From positions 62,001 through 126,000 of the forward strand of contig CBDBVB010000038.1 in the NCBI GenBank assembly GCA_965212545.1: a stretch of 64,000 bases of DNA, written 5' to 3'. The stretch is from JABDIP01 sp965212545. GTDB lineage: Bacteria > Pseudomonadota > Alphaproteobacteria > DSM-16000 > Inquilinaceae. The notes under the pieces were generated by a model. That model saw nothing but the letters and a program-made list of their open reading frames with translations, ran no database searches and was not told the DNA's origin. A program made the position numbers and the translations under genes. Positions within the stretch are counted from its first letter, which is position 1; the number at the start of each line of letters is the position of its first letter. Positions 1 to 8,603 of this stretch are shown in pieces.

Positions 1-105
1 TGCCCGCGCCCGGATGAGCAATATTCATGAGGATTCCGGCGCTTTGACGAAGATTTGTGTCGAATCCGGGATATCTTCGTGACGTGGTTAATGCGGTGGC
101 CTGGT

Positions 106-791
106 TCAGGGCGAGACCGGCTGTTCGATCACCGGGCCGCCGGTCGCCGCCGCATCGGCCGGATCGTGGGTGACCAGCAGGGTCGGCAGGCCGAGATCGC
201 GGGCGTGGTCGAACACGAATTCCCGGAACCGGGCCCTCAGCGCCGCGTCCAGTTTGGAGAACGGCTCGTCCAGCAGCAGCGCGCGGGGTTCGGCCAGCAG
301 GGTTCGCATCAAGCGCCGCGCGGGCGCGCTGACCGCCGGACAAAGTGGCCGGATCGCGGTCGGCGAAACCGGCAAGGCCGGCCTCGGCCAGCGCCGCCTC
401 GACCCGTTGCCGGCGCGCCGCCCGCCCCTTCACGATGGGCGGCAGGGCGAAGGCGAGGTTGTCGCCGACCGACAGGTGCGGGAACAGCAGATCGTCCTGG
501 AACAGGATGCCGACGCCGCGCCGTTCCGGCGGCAGGGCCGCGATGTCCCGGCCGCCCAGGCGCATCCGGCCGGACCATGAGAAGACCGGGTCCAGGGTGC
601 CGCAGATCAACGCCAGCAGGCTCGACTTGCCCGAACCGCTCGGGCCCATCAGCGTGGCGATGGTGCCGGGGCGGACCGAAAGGGACAGCGGGCCGAGAAG
701 TACCTCGCCGTCCAGCGACGAGGGTGATGCCCTCCAGATCCAAACCGTCTCCGGCGCTGCGCAGGGGCACGATCTGGGCGGGGGCGGTCAT
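106..791 (-). pseudogene. ynjD: YnjD-like ABC transporter ATP-binding gene, two frameshifts
   Basis: ATPase subunit of the YnjBCD-type importer. The start at 791 overlaps the permease stop by four bases (ATGA). The frame changes twice, each time as if one base had been added. Near 720 the N-terminal residues ending GITL continue one frame over as SLDGEVLLGPLSL. Near 333 the signature LSGGQRARAAL continues in a third frame as MRTLLAEPRALLLDEP. Pieced together, the protein has a Walker A (GPSGSGKSS, about 630), ABC signature, Walker B (LLLDEP), D-loop and H-loop (LLVTHD), and ends with the stop at 106. All catalytic motifs survive, so recent inactivation or an assembly error are both possible. 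As written, no complete ATPase can be made. Confidence 0.85.
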
Positions 792-2554
792 ACCTGCAAC
801 CCCTTGCGGTGGCGGAACAGGATCGCCGGCACGGTCACGGCGACCGCGAAGCCGAGCAGCGGCAGGGCCATCTGGGCGAAGGCGTAAACGCCGACGATGC
901 GGCGGTCGGCGCCGGCCGCCAGGCCGACCGCCTCGGTGGTCAGCGACGTCAGCCGTCCGGCGCCGGCGAACAGGGTCGGCAGGTATTGCGCCACGCTGAC
1001 CGAGAAGCCGACCGCGCCGGCGAACAGGATCGGCCGCAACAGCATCGGCACCTTGATGCGCCAGAAGACCCGCGCCGGCGAGGCGCCGAGGCAGGCCGCG
1101 GTGCGGGCGTAGCGATCGTCCAGCTTGCGCCACGGGTCGGACAGCGCCAGGAACACATAAGGCAGCACGAACAACAGATGGCTCCAGGTCAGCGCGATCC
1201 AGCGCCCGTCCAGCCGGCCGGCGACCAGCAGCACCTGGATGCCGAACAGGAAGGCGATCTGAGGTACCAACAGCGGCGTGTAGAGCAGCCACAGGGCCCG
1301 CGTCGTCGGCCGGATGCCGGCCCGGCACTCGTATTCCAGGCAGCCGATCGCCAGGGCCAGGGCGACGGCGGTGGCGGCGACGCCAACCGTCAGGGTGGTC
1401 GCGGCGGGATGCGACAGCGACCAGAAATGCTGCATCCAGTTGTCCATGGTCCAGGTGCCGGGCAGGGCATCGGGAAAGCGCCAACGCCGGGTCAGGGACC
1501 AGATCGCCAGGCTGATCACGCTGAATCCGGCGGCGGCGACCGCCAGCATGACGGTGCCGCCGCTCGCCATCCTCAACGCGCCTCCGCCCCCGCCGCGGCG
1601 GCCGGCGGCGATCCATGGGCGGGCGCACCAGATCGCCAGCCTTTCCACGGCGTACCACAGGCCGATCGCGCCGGCGACGATGCCGAATTGCAGGCAGGCG
1701 CCGGCCGCCGCCATGAAACGCATCGCCAGATCCGGGTCGTTGAACCAGCGCAGGACCAGCGGCGCCAGCGTCGGCGGCGTCGCCGGCCCCAGGATCAGCG
1801 CCATGTCGACCACCGACAGGGAAAAGGCCAGCACCGCATAGACCGGCAGACGGATCAGCGGATAGAGCTGCGGCAGCACGGTCTTGACCCAGGCCATGAC
1901 CGGGCCGTAGCCGGCGGTGCGGGCGATCGCCAGGGTACGGTCGGCGCCGATCTGGCCCATCGCCGAGACCGCGATCAGCAGCAGGAAGGGCGTCTCCTTC
2001 AGCGCCAGCCCGAGGGTCAGGGCGATTCCGTACGGGTCCTGGACGATGACGAGATCGGGCGGCCGCTCCCAGCCGAATGCCCAGGGCGACACGGCGCGGG
2101 CCAGCCAGCCGCTCGGGGTAAGCAGGAAGGCCAGGCCGATCGCCAAGGCGGCGTGCGGCACCGCCAGCAGCGGCGTCAGGACCCGGCGCAGGAGTCCGAA
2201 GGCCCGGGTTCCGTGCCAGGCCGCCAGCAGCGACAGCGACAGCCCCAAGGCCAGCGCGGTGGAGAGGAACCCGCTTGTCAGCGTCAGGCGGATCGCGCCA
2301 CCCAGCCCCGGGGCGTCGAACAGATCCCGCCAGGGGTCGAGGGTCGGCGATGTGCCGCCCAGGGCGGGCAGGAAACCGATCGCCGGCGCCCAGGTGCCGA
2401 TCAATCCCAGACAGATCGGCACCAGGAACAGGGCCAGGGTGATCGCCGGTATGGCGATCAGCCGTCCGCCGGGTCGGGCCGGCCGGTCGGCGGCGGTGTC
2501 CGTCGGCACGTCGGTGCCGCCGCCGCGCCCTATTGGCCGTATCGTCTCAGCCAT
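788..2554 (-). CDS. ynjC: YnjC-like fused ABC transporter permease
   Basis: Inner-membrane permease of about 588 residues made of two fused permease halves, each with about six membrane segments. Each half carries an EAA-type cytoplasmic loop contacting the ATPase: one around ARTAGYGPVMAWVKTVLPQL and one around CLGASPARVFWRIKVPMLL. The duplicated architecture matches the YnjC/ThiP type rather than single-domain permeases. The chosen ATG at 2554 overlaps the upstream binding-protein gene by 25 bases. The open frame runs much further upstream, but that part is antisense-like and lies inside the binding-protein gene. Substrate is not known for this family. Confidence 0.85.
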   Translation of the reverse strand: MAETIRPIGRGGGTDVPTDTAADRPARPGGRLIAIPAITLALFLVPICLGLIGTWAPAIGFLPALGGTSPTLDPWRDLFDAPGLGGAIRLTLTSGFLSTALALGLSLSLLAAWHGTRAFGLLRRVLTPLLAVPHAALAIGLAFLLTPSGWLARAVSPWAFGWERPPDLVIVQDPYGIALTLGLALKETPFLLLIAVSAMGQIGADRTLAIARTAGYGPVMAWVKTVLPQLYPLIRLPVYAVLAFSLSVVDMALILGPATPPTLAPLVLRWFNDPDLAMRFMAAAGACLQFGIVAGAIGLWYAVERLAIWCARPWIAAGRRGGGGGALRMASGGTVMLAVAAAGFSVISLAIWSLTRRWRFPDALPGTWTMDNWMQHFWSLSHPAATTLTVGVAATAVALALAIGCLEYECRAGIRPTTRALWLLYTPLLVPQIAFLFGIQVLLVAGRLDGRWIALTWSHLLFVLPYVFLALSDPWRKLDDRYARTAACLGASPARVFWRIKVPMLLRPILFAGAVGFSVSVAQYLPTLFAGAGRLTSLTTEAVGLAAGADRRIVGVYAFAQMALPLLGFAVAVTVPAILFRHRKGLQV

Positions 2555-3747
2555 TCGGTTTCGAGCGCGCCGGTCCACGAGGCGTGCGGCTCGAGCAGCG
2601 GACGGCCCAGAGCCTCCGGCGCCAGGGTGGCGATGCCGCGCGGCAGGGCCGCGAAGGCCTCGCGGTCGGCCGCGGCCAGCCGGTCCATGGACAGCACGGT
2701 CGGGTCGCCCCACACGCTTGCGTCTTCCTTGCGCAACTGCGCCTCCGGCGACAGCAGGAAGTCGGCGACCACCATGGCGCCTTCCCGGGCGCTGCTGTTG
2801 AACGGGATGGCGACGAAATGGGTGTTGCCCAGGGTGCCGCCGGCCAGGACGTAGGTCCGCACCGTATCCGGCAGCCGGCCATCCTCGATCGCGGCGCTGG
2901 CCGCGCCCGGGTTGAAGGTGAAGGTGATGTCGATCTCGCCGTCGTCCAGCATCTGCAGCGTCGCCTCGCTGCTGGTCGGGAAGCCGTCGCCCTGGCGCCA
3001 CGACACGGGATGCAGCCGGTCGAGATAGTCCCAGAGCGGCGCCGTCGTCGCGGCGAAATCGGCCTCGTCGACCGGCCGCAGCAGCGGCTCGCGGTCCTCG
3101 GCCAGCTCGATCAGCGCCTGCTTCAGGAAGGTCGTGCCCAGGAAATCCGGCGGCAGCGGATAGGTGAAGCGGCCGGGGTTGGCCGCCAGATAGTCCAGCA
3201 TCGCCGCCATGCTGTCCGGCGGGTCGGTCAGCCGCGCGGTGTCGTAGATGAACACCAGCTGCGCCATGCCCCAGGGCGATTCCAGCCCGTCGGTCGGCAC
3301 CGTGAAGTCGATCAGCGTGGTCGGCTTGCCGTCGGTGTCGACCAGCGCGAAGTTCGGCAATTGTCCTACGAAGGGCTCGCCCAGCAGCCCGTTGCGCTTC
3401 ATGGCGGCGAAATTCTCGCCGTTGATCCAGACCAGGTCCACCGAGCCGCCATCCGTCCGCCCGGCAGTCTTCTCCGCCAGAATGCGGCTGACCACATCGG
3501 CGGTGTCGGCGACCTTGGTGTGGCGCAGCTCGACGCCATACATGTCCCACACGCGGCCGCCGGCCCAGGCGATGTAATCGTTGATCTGCTGCGACCCGCC
3601 CCAGGCGTTGAAGAAGACCGTCTGTCCGCGCGCTCGCTCCAGCACCGCGTCCCAGTCGGAATCGTCCGCGCGGGCGATTTCGAGCCCGCCGAACACTGCG
3701 AGCACCAAGCCTGAGACGGCTGCGCCTATCCGCTTTCCGGTGATCAT
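2530..3747 (-). CDS. ynjB: YnjB-like ABC transporter substrate-binding protein
   Basis: Periplasmic solute-binding protein of about 405 residues and first gene of the ynjBCD-like operon. An N-terminal signal peptide (MITGKRIGAAVSGLVLAVFG, then an ARADD cleavage region) is followed by VFFNAWGGSQQINDYIAWAG, which resembles the YnjB (COG4134) start, and by conserved-looking VDLVWINGENF and FNSSAREGAMVVADFLLSPEAQ segments of the class II binding fold. The ATG at 3747 is preceded by AGGGGA at good distance. In-frame starts at 3762 (ATG) and 3765 (TTG) are possible but have a weaker ribosome binding site. Ligand unknown. Confidence 0.85.
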   Translation of the reverse strand: MITGKRIGAAVSGLVLAVFGGLEIARADDSDWDAVLERARGQTVFFNAWGGSQQINDYIAWAGGRVWDMYGVELRHTKVADTADVVSRILAEKTAGRTDGGSVDLVWINGENFAAMKRNGLLGEPFVGQLPNFALVDTDGKPTTLIDFTVPTDGLESPWGMAQLVFIYDTARLTDPPDSMAAMLDYLAANPGRFTYPLPPDFLGTTFLKQALIELAEDREPLLRPVDEADFAATTAPLWDYLDRLHPVSWRQGDGFPTSSEATLQMLDDGEIDITFTFNPGAASAAIEDGRLPDTVRTYVLAGGTLGNTHFVAIPFNSSAREGAMVVADFLLSPEAQLRKEDASVWGDPTVLSMDRLAAADREAFAALPRGIATLAPEALGRPLLEPHASWTGALETEWLRRYGQ

Positions 3748-3960
3748 GGGTCCCCTATCCATCAATTCGGAGGCGACCCTAGAGTTTGAGCGCTCGCCTG
3801 TCAGCAGCGCAAGTCGAACCTCACGCAGGCTTTATATGGTGCGAGCGGTTGCGGTGGGAGGCTGTGCAGGGGCGGCAAGAACGGCCCGGCCCGGCGGCGG
3901 GATCTCTTCCCGCGCCGCTGGCTGGCCGCACCGACCCCGTCGGCAGCCGTTTGGAGTTGC
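3748..3960. other. Gene-free spacer upstream of the ynjBCD operon
   Basis: This 213-base gap between two minus-strand genes must hold the promoter of the ynjBCD operon. A short GCGGGA/TCCCGC-type inverted repeat lies near 3897 but has no T-tract. I see no convincing promoter hexamers or coding sequence. Confidence 0.4.
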
Positions 3961-4872
3961 CTATACGGCCTGTGCCGCGGGCGCCGGCGTCGACACGGGT
4001 GCCGGAAACTCTGCGTTCACAGCACGTAGCACGAGGGCCAACATCGCCTCGTCCTTGCCTGCCAGCAGGGCCTGGAGCTGCAGCGGATAGCGCTCGCCGG
4101 CCATGCGAAGCAGGTTCGCGATGCGCGCCGTCGTGTGCGGGAAGGGCGACAGGCATTTCGCCAGCCAGCCGAAGAAGCTGCCGCTGATCGCCTCGTGCTG
4201 GCGCAGCACGCCGGCCAGGCTGACCCGGTCGCCGAGCGTCCCACCAATCATCAACCTGTGCGATGCGCGAACCGCGCTTTCGATGTCGCCGTTGATGGCA
4301 ACCAGCCCGAGCTGGTCGCCCGATTTGATGACGGCGCGCTCATAGGGATATAGCAACATGTTGAAAATCATTATCTTTTCGATCGATCCGATAACCGCCT
4401 GCAGCCACGAGAAGCGATAATGCTTCGAGGCCAGGGCGCCGACAAACCGGGCGACGATCCAGCGCACTTCGTTTTCCGATTCAGAGTCAGAAATGACGTT
4501 GGAATGGATCAGGATATACTTCCGGCGCAGCAGCGGCAGGAGCATCGCGTTGAAGCTTTCGCCGTCATAGACGTAGACATCGATCCTGCCGGGATAGCCG
4601 AACAGCTCCTTGTACTCGGTCACGGCGGCGTCGATCTCCGGGAAGTTGTCGGGTGACACTTTGACGGTGTTGCCGAGCAATCTTGCCGTGAGGATCTTCA
4701 TCGACACCCACAGCCCGAAAACGATCGCGGCAACGCCAAAAAGCGCCGTGCCCAGGCTGGCAAACACCAGCACGATCGCCGATGTGAGGATGGGCACGAC
4801 CACGATCATCGAAATCCAGAACCGGCTGCCCTCGCTTGGATGGCGAAACGCCATCAGCTCGGTCTTTGTCAT
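3961..4872 (-). CDS. M48-like membrane protein lacking the HExxH zinc motif
   Basis: Protein of 303 residues with two hydrophobic segments near residues 19-58, then an M48-like peptidase layout (IDVYVYDGESFNAMLLPLLR, ILIHSNVIS, then a helix where M48 enzymes have HELGH). At that helix, about residues 138-151, it reads WIVARFVGALASKH, so both zinc-binding histidines and the catalytic glutamate are missing. A further amphipathic or membrane segment follows near 158-180. It may be an inactive member that binds substrates or partners. It is monocistronic and divergent from the tRNA gene. The family assignment rests on pattern reading, so confidence is moderate. Confidence 0.6.
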   Translation of the reverse strand: MTKTELMAFRHPSEGSRFWISMIVVVPILTSAIVLVFASLGTALFGVAAIVFGLWVSMKILTARLLGNTVKVSPDNFPEIDAAVTEYKELFGYPGRIDVYVYDGESFNAMLLPLLRRKYILIHSNVISDSESENEVRWIVARFVGALASKHYRFSWLQAVIGSIEKIMIFNMLLYPYERAVIKSGDQLGLVAINGDIESAVRASHRLMIGGTLGDRVSLAGVLRQHEAISGSFFGWLAKCLSPFPHTTARIANLLRMAGERYPLQLQALLAGKDEAMLALVLRAVNAEFPAPVSTPAPAAQAV

Positions 4873-5132
4873 AGCTCGTCTCCAATATCCTGAGCGGGGT
4901 CTCCGCCTTGGGTCGTCCGTGCCGGAGATCGCGCGATATCTGAAAAGATCGATGTGGTCAGAACTGGCGCATGATCTCGCTGCTGTTCTTCACCTTTGCC
5001 GGGAATTATGGGCGGCGCTGTCACAAACCCATCACCGAAGACCGGCACGGAGTTGACGGATTCCAGCGATTACGGGACCCAGGGGCCGTTCTGTTCCGCC
5101 CGTGTTTTTCGGGCGGCGCTCCGCCTGTCACG
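4873..5132. other. Intergenic region with no gene seen
   Basis: Divergent spacer between the M48-like gene and the tRNA promoter. The only structure seen is a 7-bp stem (CCGCCCG/CGGGCGG, about 5098-5118) with a T-rich loop and no T-tract after it. Confidence 0.4.
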
Positions 5133-5161
5133 TTGAACCGTCCCGGCCCATCGCCTATAAC
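5133..5161 (+). promoter_or_regulatory. Sigma-70-type promoter of tRNA-Gly
   Basis: TTGAAC (5133-5138) and TATAAC (5156-5161) are separated by exactly 17 bases and end 10 bases before the tRNA 5' end. Both hexamers differ little from consensus, as expected for a tRNA promoter. Confidence 0.75.
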
Positions 5162-5171
5162 CGCAAACGGC

Positions 5172-5246
5172 GCGGGTGTAGCTCAGTGGTAGAGCACTAG
5201 CTTCCCAAGCTAGGTGTCGAGGGTTCGATCCCCTTCACCCGCTCCA
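5172..5246 (+). tRNA. tRNA-Gly (anticodon CCC)
   Basis: A 75-base cloverleaf. The acceptor stem is GCGGGTG/CACCCGC, the D-arm is GCTC/GAGC, and the anticodon stem CTAGC/GCTAG has loop TTCCCAA, giving anticodon CCC (reads GGG). The T-arm contains GGTTCGATC, and CCA is genome-encoded at 5244-5246. No other tRNA is adjacent. Confidence 0.97.
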
Positions 5247-5332
5247 TTCCCCGACATGCGATCGCATCGGTAGAGAGTCCGTCCCGGTTCTGTTACTTTT
5301 GCCGCCGAATCCTTCCACCGGGCTTTGGGGCG

Positions 5333-5938
5333 ATGCCGATGGTTGTTGGCAAATCGTGGCGACTGCTGCCGCTGTTCGGTCTGCTGGTTTCCCTCACCGC
5401 CTGCGGCGTCAACGACCTGCCGACCTATGACGAGCAGGTCAAGGCGGCCTGGGCGCAGGTCGAGAACCAGTTCCGCCGGCGTGCCGATCTGATCCCCAAT
5501 CTGGTCGAGGTGGTGAAGGGCTTCGCCAATCAGGAGCGCGAAGTACTGACGGAGGTGGTCGAGGCGCGATCGCGGGTGGCGCAGATGACCCTGCCGCCGG
5601 ACATCGTCGACAATCCCGAGGCCCTGCGCGAATTCCAGGCCAATCAGGGGGCGCTGAGCGGGGCGCTGTCGAGGTTGCTGGTGGTGGTCGAGCGCTATCC
5701 ACAGCTCACCTCCAACCAGAATTTCCTGGCGCTGCAATCACAGGTCGAGGGCACCGAGAACCGCATCGCCGTCGCCCGGCGCGACTACATTCAGGCGGTC
5801 CAGACCTACAACACCGAACTGCGCACCATTCCCGGCCGGTGGTGGGCGGCATGGCTGTATCCGGAGTTACAGCCGCGCGAGACGTTCAGCGATGTCGAAG
5901 CCATCGCCACGCCGCCGCAGATCCGGTTCAGCGAATGA
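5333..5938 (+). CDS. lemA: LemA family lipoprotein
   Basis: Protein of about 200 residues. It starts with a signal peptide ending in the lipobox LTAC (Cys about residue 24), followed by the LemA helical bundle: YDEQVKAAWAQVENQFRRRADLIPNLVEVVKG, then a central segment and LTSNQNFLALQSQVEGTENRIAVARRDY, both diagnostic of LemA. A second in-frame ATG lies at 5339. LemA proteins are envelope proteins of unclear role that often sit beside TPM-domain proteins, as here. The stop overlaps the next start (ATGA), so the genes are probably co-translated. Confidence 0.93.
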   Translation: MPMVVGKSWRLLPLFGLLVSLTACGVNDLPTYDEQVKAAWAQVENQFRRRADLIPNLVEVVKGFANQEREVLTEVVEARSRVAQMTLPPDIVDNPEALREFQANQGALSGALSRLLVVVERYPQLTSNQNFLALQSQVEGTENRIAVARRDYIQAVQTYNTELRTIPGRWWAAWLYPELQPRETFSDVEAIATPPQIRFSE

Positions 5939-6732
5939 GTGTGGGCGTCATCGCGCGAGCCGTGGTCTGGCCGGCGCTGCTGATGATCGCAATCGGCATG
6001 GCCGGTCCGGCGGTCGCCCAGCCCGATTTTCCGAGCCTGAGCGGCCGGGTCGTCGACCAGGCCAGTGTGCTGCGCCCCTCGACGGAGCGGGCCATTACGG
6101 AGCAGTTGCGGGCCCATGAGGCCGAGACGACGAACCAGGTCGTCGTGGTGACGCTGCGGTCGCTTCAGGGCTATTCGATCGAGGATTTCGGCGTCCGGCT
6201 TGGCCGCCATTGGGGCATCGGCCAGGAAGGGCGCGACAACGGCGTCCTGCTGATCGTCGCCCCGAACCAGCGCAAGGTGCGGATCGAGGTTGGCTACGGC
6301 CTGGAAGGCGCGCTGACGGACGCGCTGGCCAGGACCATCATCGATACTGAGATCCTGCCGGATTTCCGTCGCGGCAATCTGGAGCGTGGCGTGCGGGCCG
6401 GAACCGATGCCATCCTGGCGGCCGTCGCCGGGACCTATGAGGCGCCGACCAGGTCGAGCCGATCGGGCGGAGACCTGAGCATCATCATTCCCGCCCTTGT
6501 GATCGGCCTGTTCATATTCGTCGTGATCATGATCATCCGCGACGCTTTCGGCGATGGCCGGGGCGGCAACCGGGTCCGGATCGGCGACGACTATTACAAT
6601 ATGCCGGACAACAACGGGAATCGCCGCCGCGACAACACGTGGTCAGGTGGCGGCTATAGCGGCGGCGGTGGTGGTGGCTTCAGCGGTGGCGGCGGAAGTT
6701 TTGGTGGCGGCGGCGCCTCCGGGAGTTGGTGA
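5935..6732 (+). CDS. TPM domain protein, YgcG type
   Basis: Protein of about 265 residues in the YgcG family. It has an N-terminal signal peptide (cleavage near AVAQPDF), then a TPM_phosphatase domain (GRVVDQASVLRPSTERAI, then GIGQEGRDNGVLLIVAPNQR and RIEVGYGLEGALTDA, roughly residues 28-165). One membrane helix follows near residues 182-202, then a glycine/serine-rich tail (GGGYSGGGGGGFSGGGG). This order (signal, TPM, helix, Gly-rich end) is typical of the family. ATG 5935 overlaps the lemA stop. Confidence 0.9.
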   Translation: MSVGVIARAVVWPALLMIAIGMAGPAVAQPDFPSLSGRVVDQASVLRPSTERAITEQLRAHEAETTNQVVVVTLRSLQGYSIEDFGVRLGRHWGIGQEGRDNGVLLIVAPNQRKVRIEVGYGLEGALTDALARTIIDTEILPDFRRGNLERGVRAGTDAILAAVAGTYEAPTRSSRSGGDLSIIIPALVIGLFIFVVIMIIRDAFGDGRGGNRVRIGDDYYNMPDNNGNRRRDNTWSGGGYSGGGGGGFSGGGGSFGGGGASGSW

Positions 6733-6734
6733 CG

Positions 6735-7352
6735 ATGGTGTTCTTGAGCGCAGAAGAAAAGGTGCGGATCACCGAAGCGATCAAGCAGGCGGAAAGCCGG
6801 ACCAGCGGTGAGATCGTGACCGTCATCGCCGGATCGGCGGATGCCTATTGGTTCATCCCCCTGTTGTGGGCCGCTGTCCTGGCCTTGAGCGTTCCGGCTG
6901 CCGTGCTGCTGGTCAATCCGTGGATCTACCCGGTCGAACTTTATGGCGGGCAGCTACTGCTGTTTGCCGTCCTGGCGCTGCTGTTCCGCTGGAAACCGTT
7001 GAAGATGCGCCTGGTCCCTGGCGCAGTGAAGCAGCGGCGCGCCGGACGGTTGGCGCGCGAGCAGTTCCTGGCGCAGGGGCTGCACCACACGAAGGACCGG
7101 ACCGGTGTGCTGGTTTTCGTCTCGGTCGCTGAGCACTATGTCGAGGTGCTGGCGGATTCTGGGATCAATGAAAAGGTCGCGCCGGATGCGTGGACGAACC
7201 TGGTCGATGCCTTTGTCGCCAGAGTGAAGGAAAATCGGGTTGCCGACGGTTTCCTGGAGGCAGTGGCTGGGTGCGGCGCGGTGCTCGCCGAACATTTTCC
7301 TAGGGCAACGGGCGACAAGGATGAACTGCCGAACCACCTCATTGAGTTTTGA
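6735..7352 (+). CDS. Second TPM domain membrane protein
   Basis: About 205 residues and third gene of the lemA operon. It begins without a signal peptide (FLSAEEKVRITEAIKQAESRTSGEIV is the start of a TPM domain). Two membrane helices interrupt it near residues 41-60 and 71-84. The second half of the TPM fold (HHTKDRTGVLVFVSVAEHYVEVLAD, then a C-terminal helix) follows. Start 6735 is chosen because GGAG lies nine bases upstream. A GTG at 6729 overlapping the previous stop is the alternative. Function is not established. The lemA/TPM/TPM arrangement suggests a joint envelope role. Confidence 0.85.
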   Translation: MVFLSAEEKVRITEAIKQAESRTSGEIVTVIAGSADAYWFIPLLWAAVLALSVPAAVLLVNPWIYPVELYGGQLLLFAVLALLFRWKPLKMRLVPGAVKQRRAGRLAREQFLAQGLHHTKDRTGVLVFVSVAEHYVEVLADSGINEKVAPDAWTNLVDAFVARVKENRVADGFLEAVAGCGAVLAEHFPRATGDKDELPNHLIEF

Positions 7353-7526
7353 TGCCGTTCTGAATGCCCCCCTGACGGCGCGCGGTGCTGCGCTGTTCAC
7401 GAGAGTCTTATCGGCAAGGCATTGGGTGGCGCCTCCGCATTCTGTAGGCTTGAGGCAGCGCCTGAGATTAGAAGGCGACCGGAACCGCCGTGGAGGCCGT
7501 CCGGTGCAAGTCAGAGGGAGGGACAG

Positions 7527-8342
7527 ATGCCAATCCACCGCTTCACCGCCGCTGTTTTCGGCCTCGCCTTAGGAGCCGTTTCGGCCACGCCCGCCTTCGC
7601 CGCCGACGTTGAGGCCGGGGCCGATCTCGCCACCCAGTGTTCGGCCTGCCACGGGGCGGCGGGGATCAGCACTGGAGGCAACTTCCCCAATCTCGCGGCG
7701 CAGAAGGACGGCTACGTCGCGTCGCAACTAAGGGCGTTTCGCGCCGGTGATCGAACGAACGCCCTGATGAACGCGGTCGCAGCCTCGCTGTCGGATGCCG
7801 ACATCGAGAACCTGGCAGCCCATTTCGCAAGTCTGCCCGGCGCCGATCCGGGCACGGTCGCAGCCAATCTGTCGGGGCTCGACGGCACCGCCCCGGTGTT
7901 CCCGGCCGAATTCGAAGAGAGTTTCACGCGCTACCAGCGGATCGATTTCGAGGGCCGCAGGCAGGTCCGCTTCTACCGCGCGAACGATATTGCCCTGGCC
8001 GCGGCTGAGGCCGGCGGACCGTTCCCCGACGGGTCTTATCTGTTGGTCGAGATCTTCAAGGCTGAACTGGACACCGGCGGCGAACTGCTTCGGGGCGAGG
8101 ACGGCCAACTGGTGCCCGGTGACCGGGCGGCGTTCACTGCCATGGAGAAGCAGGCCGGTTGGGGCGACGCGGTGCCCGCTATCCTGCGCAACGGCGACTG
8201 GCGCTATGCCGTGTTCTCGGTCGAGGGTCAGCACAGGCCGGGGCTCAATGAAGGGCCGTGCCTGGCCTGCCACCAGCCGCTGGCGGATAAGGATTTCAGT
8301 TTCACCTACGATACGCTGCAGGACTTCGCTCTGGCGAATTAG
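7527..8342 (+). CDS. Diheme protein: cytochrome c domain fused to cytochrome P460-like domain
   Basis: Periplasmic protein of 271 residues. Signal peptide residues 1-26 (cut after AFA), then a class I c553-type domain with heme motif CSACH (38-42) and a likely axial Met near 81 (NALMNAVA). From about residue 130 a cytochrome P460-like domain follows (FTRYQRIDFEGRRQVRFYRAN, AGGPFPDGSYLLVE, WRYAVFSVEG), with its own CLACH at 245-249 near the C-terminus. P460 enzymes oxidise hydroxylamine or detoxify NO-type nitrogen species, so here the cytochrome domain could be a built-in electron acceptor (inference). AGGGAGGGAC precedes the ATG at 7527. Confidence 0.85.
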   Translation: MPIHRFTAAVFGLALGAVSATPAFAADVEAGADLATQCSACHGAAGISTGGNFPNLAAQKDGYVASQLRAFRAGDRTNALMNAVAASLSDADIENLAAHFASLPGADPGTVAANLSGLDGTAPVFPAEFEESFTRYQRIDFEGRRQVRFYRANDIALAAAEAGGPFPDGSYLLVEIFKAELDTGGELLRGEDGQLVPGDRAAFTAMEKQAGWGDAVPAILRNGDWRYAVFSVEGQHRPGLNEGPCLACHQPLADKDFSFTYDTLQDFALAN

Positions 8343-8351
8343 GGGCAGGCC

Positions 8352-8603
8352 TCACCGATAGGCCCGAACTTCCACACTGCTTTGCGGCAGGCGAAGGGTT
8401 GCGTCCTTGAGTCGGCAGCGGATGCAGAGCAGGCGCCGGCTGGCCCTGGCGACCGGCGTGGTCTGCGACAGTGTGCCCAGCAACCGGCTGAGCGGCAGCA
8501 GCTTGGTGTGGCCGCAGCCATTGCATACGCAATCCAGTCGTCGCACGCCCTGCCGCCGCAGATAGCCCAGCGTGACGGGTTTTTCGAGATCCGGCATCAT
8601 CAT
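8352..8603 (-). CDS. Small zinc-ribbon protein (second of tandem pair)
   Basis: About 83 residues. Pattern LGYLRRQG, then LDCVCNGCGH, a basic central part, and LLCIRCR: two CxxC pairs that would make a zinc ribbon. It shares LGYL, LDC.C..CGH and the second CxxC with the gene directly upstream, so the two look like tandem duplicates. Three ATGs in a row occur at 8603, 8600 and 8597. The first overlaps the upstream stop by one base, and an AGGAG lies just upstream. Function unknown. The protein is basic, so nucleic-acid binding is a guess. Confidence 0.65.
   Translation of the reverse strand: MMMPDLEKPVTLGYLRRQGVRRLDCVCNGCGHTKLLPLSRLLGTLSQTTPVARASRRLLCIRCRLKDATLRLPQSSVEVRAYR

Noticed and set aside
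1..105. Gene downstream of ynjD
   Set aside because: No open frame with support; sequence ends at the window edge.
309..1658. 449-codon minus-strand frame covering permease and ATPase
   Set aside because: Only its end is in the ATPase frame; the rest is out of frame with the permease.
809..2854. Very long plus-strand open frame opposite the YnjBC genes
   Set aside because: Antisense shadow from high GC; composition of Arg, Gln, Gly without any domain, and ynjB/ynjC explain the strand.
5098..5118. Hairpin upstream of tRNA-Gly as terminator
   Set aside because: Stem is short and no T-tract follows.
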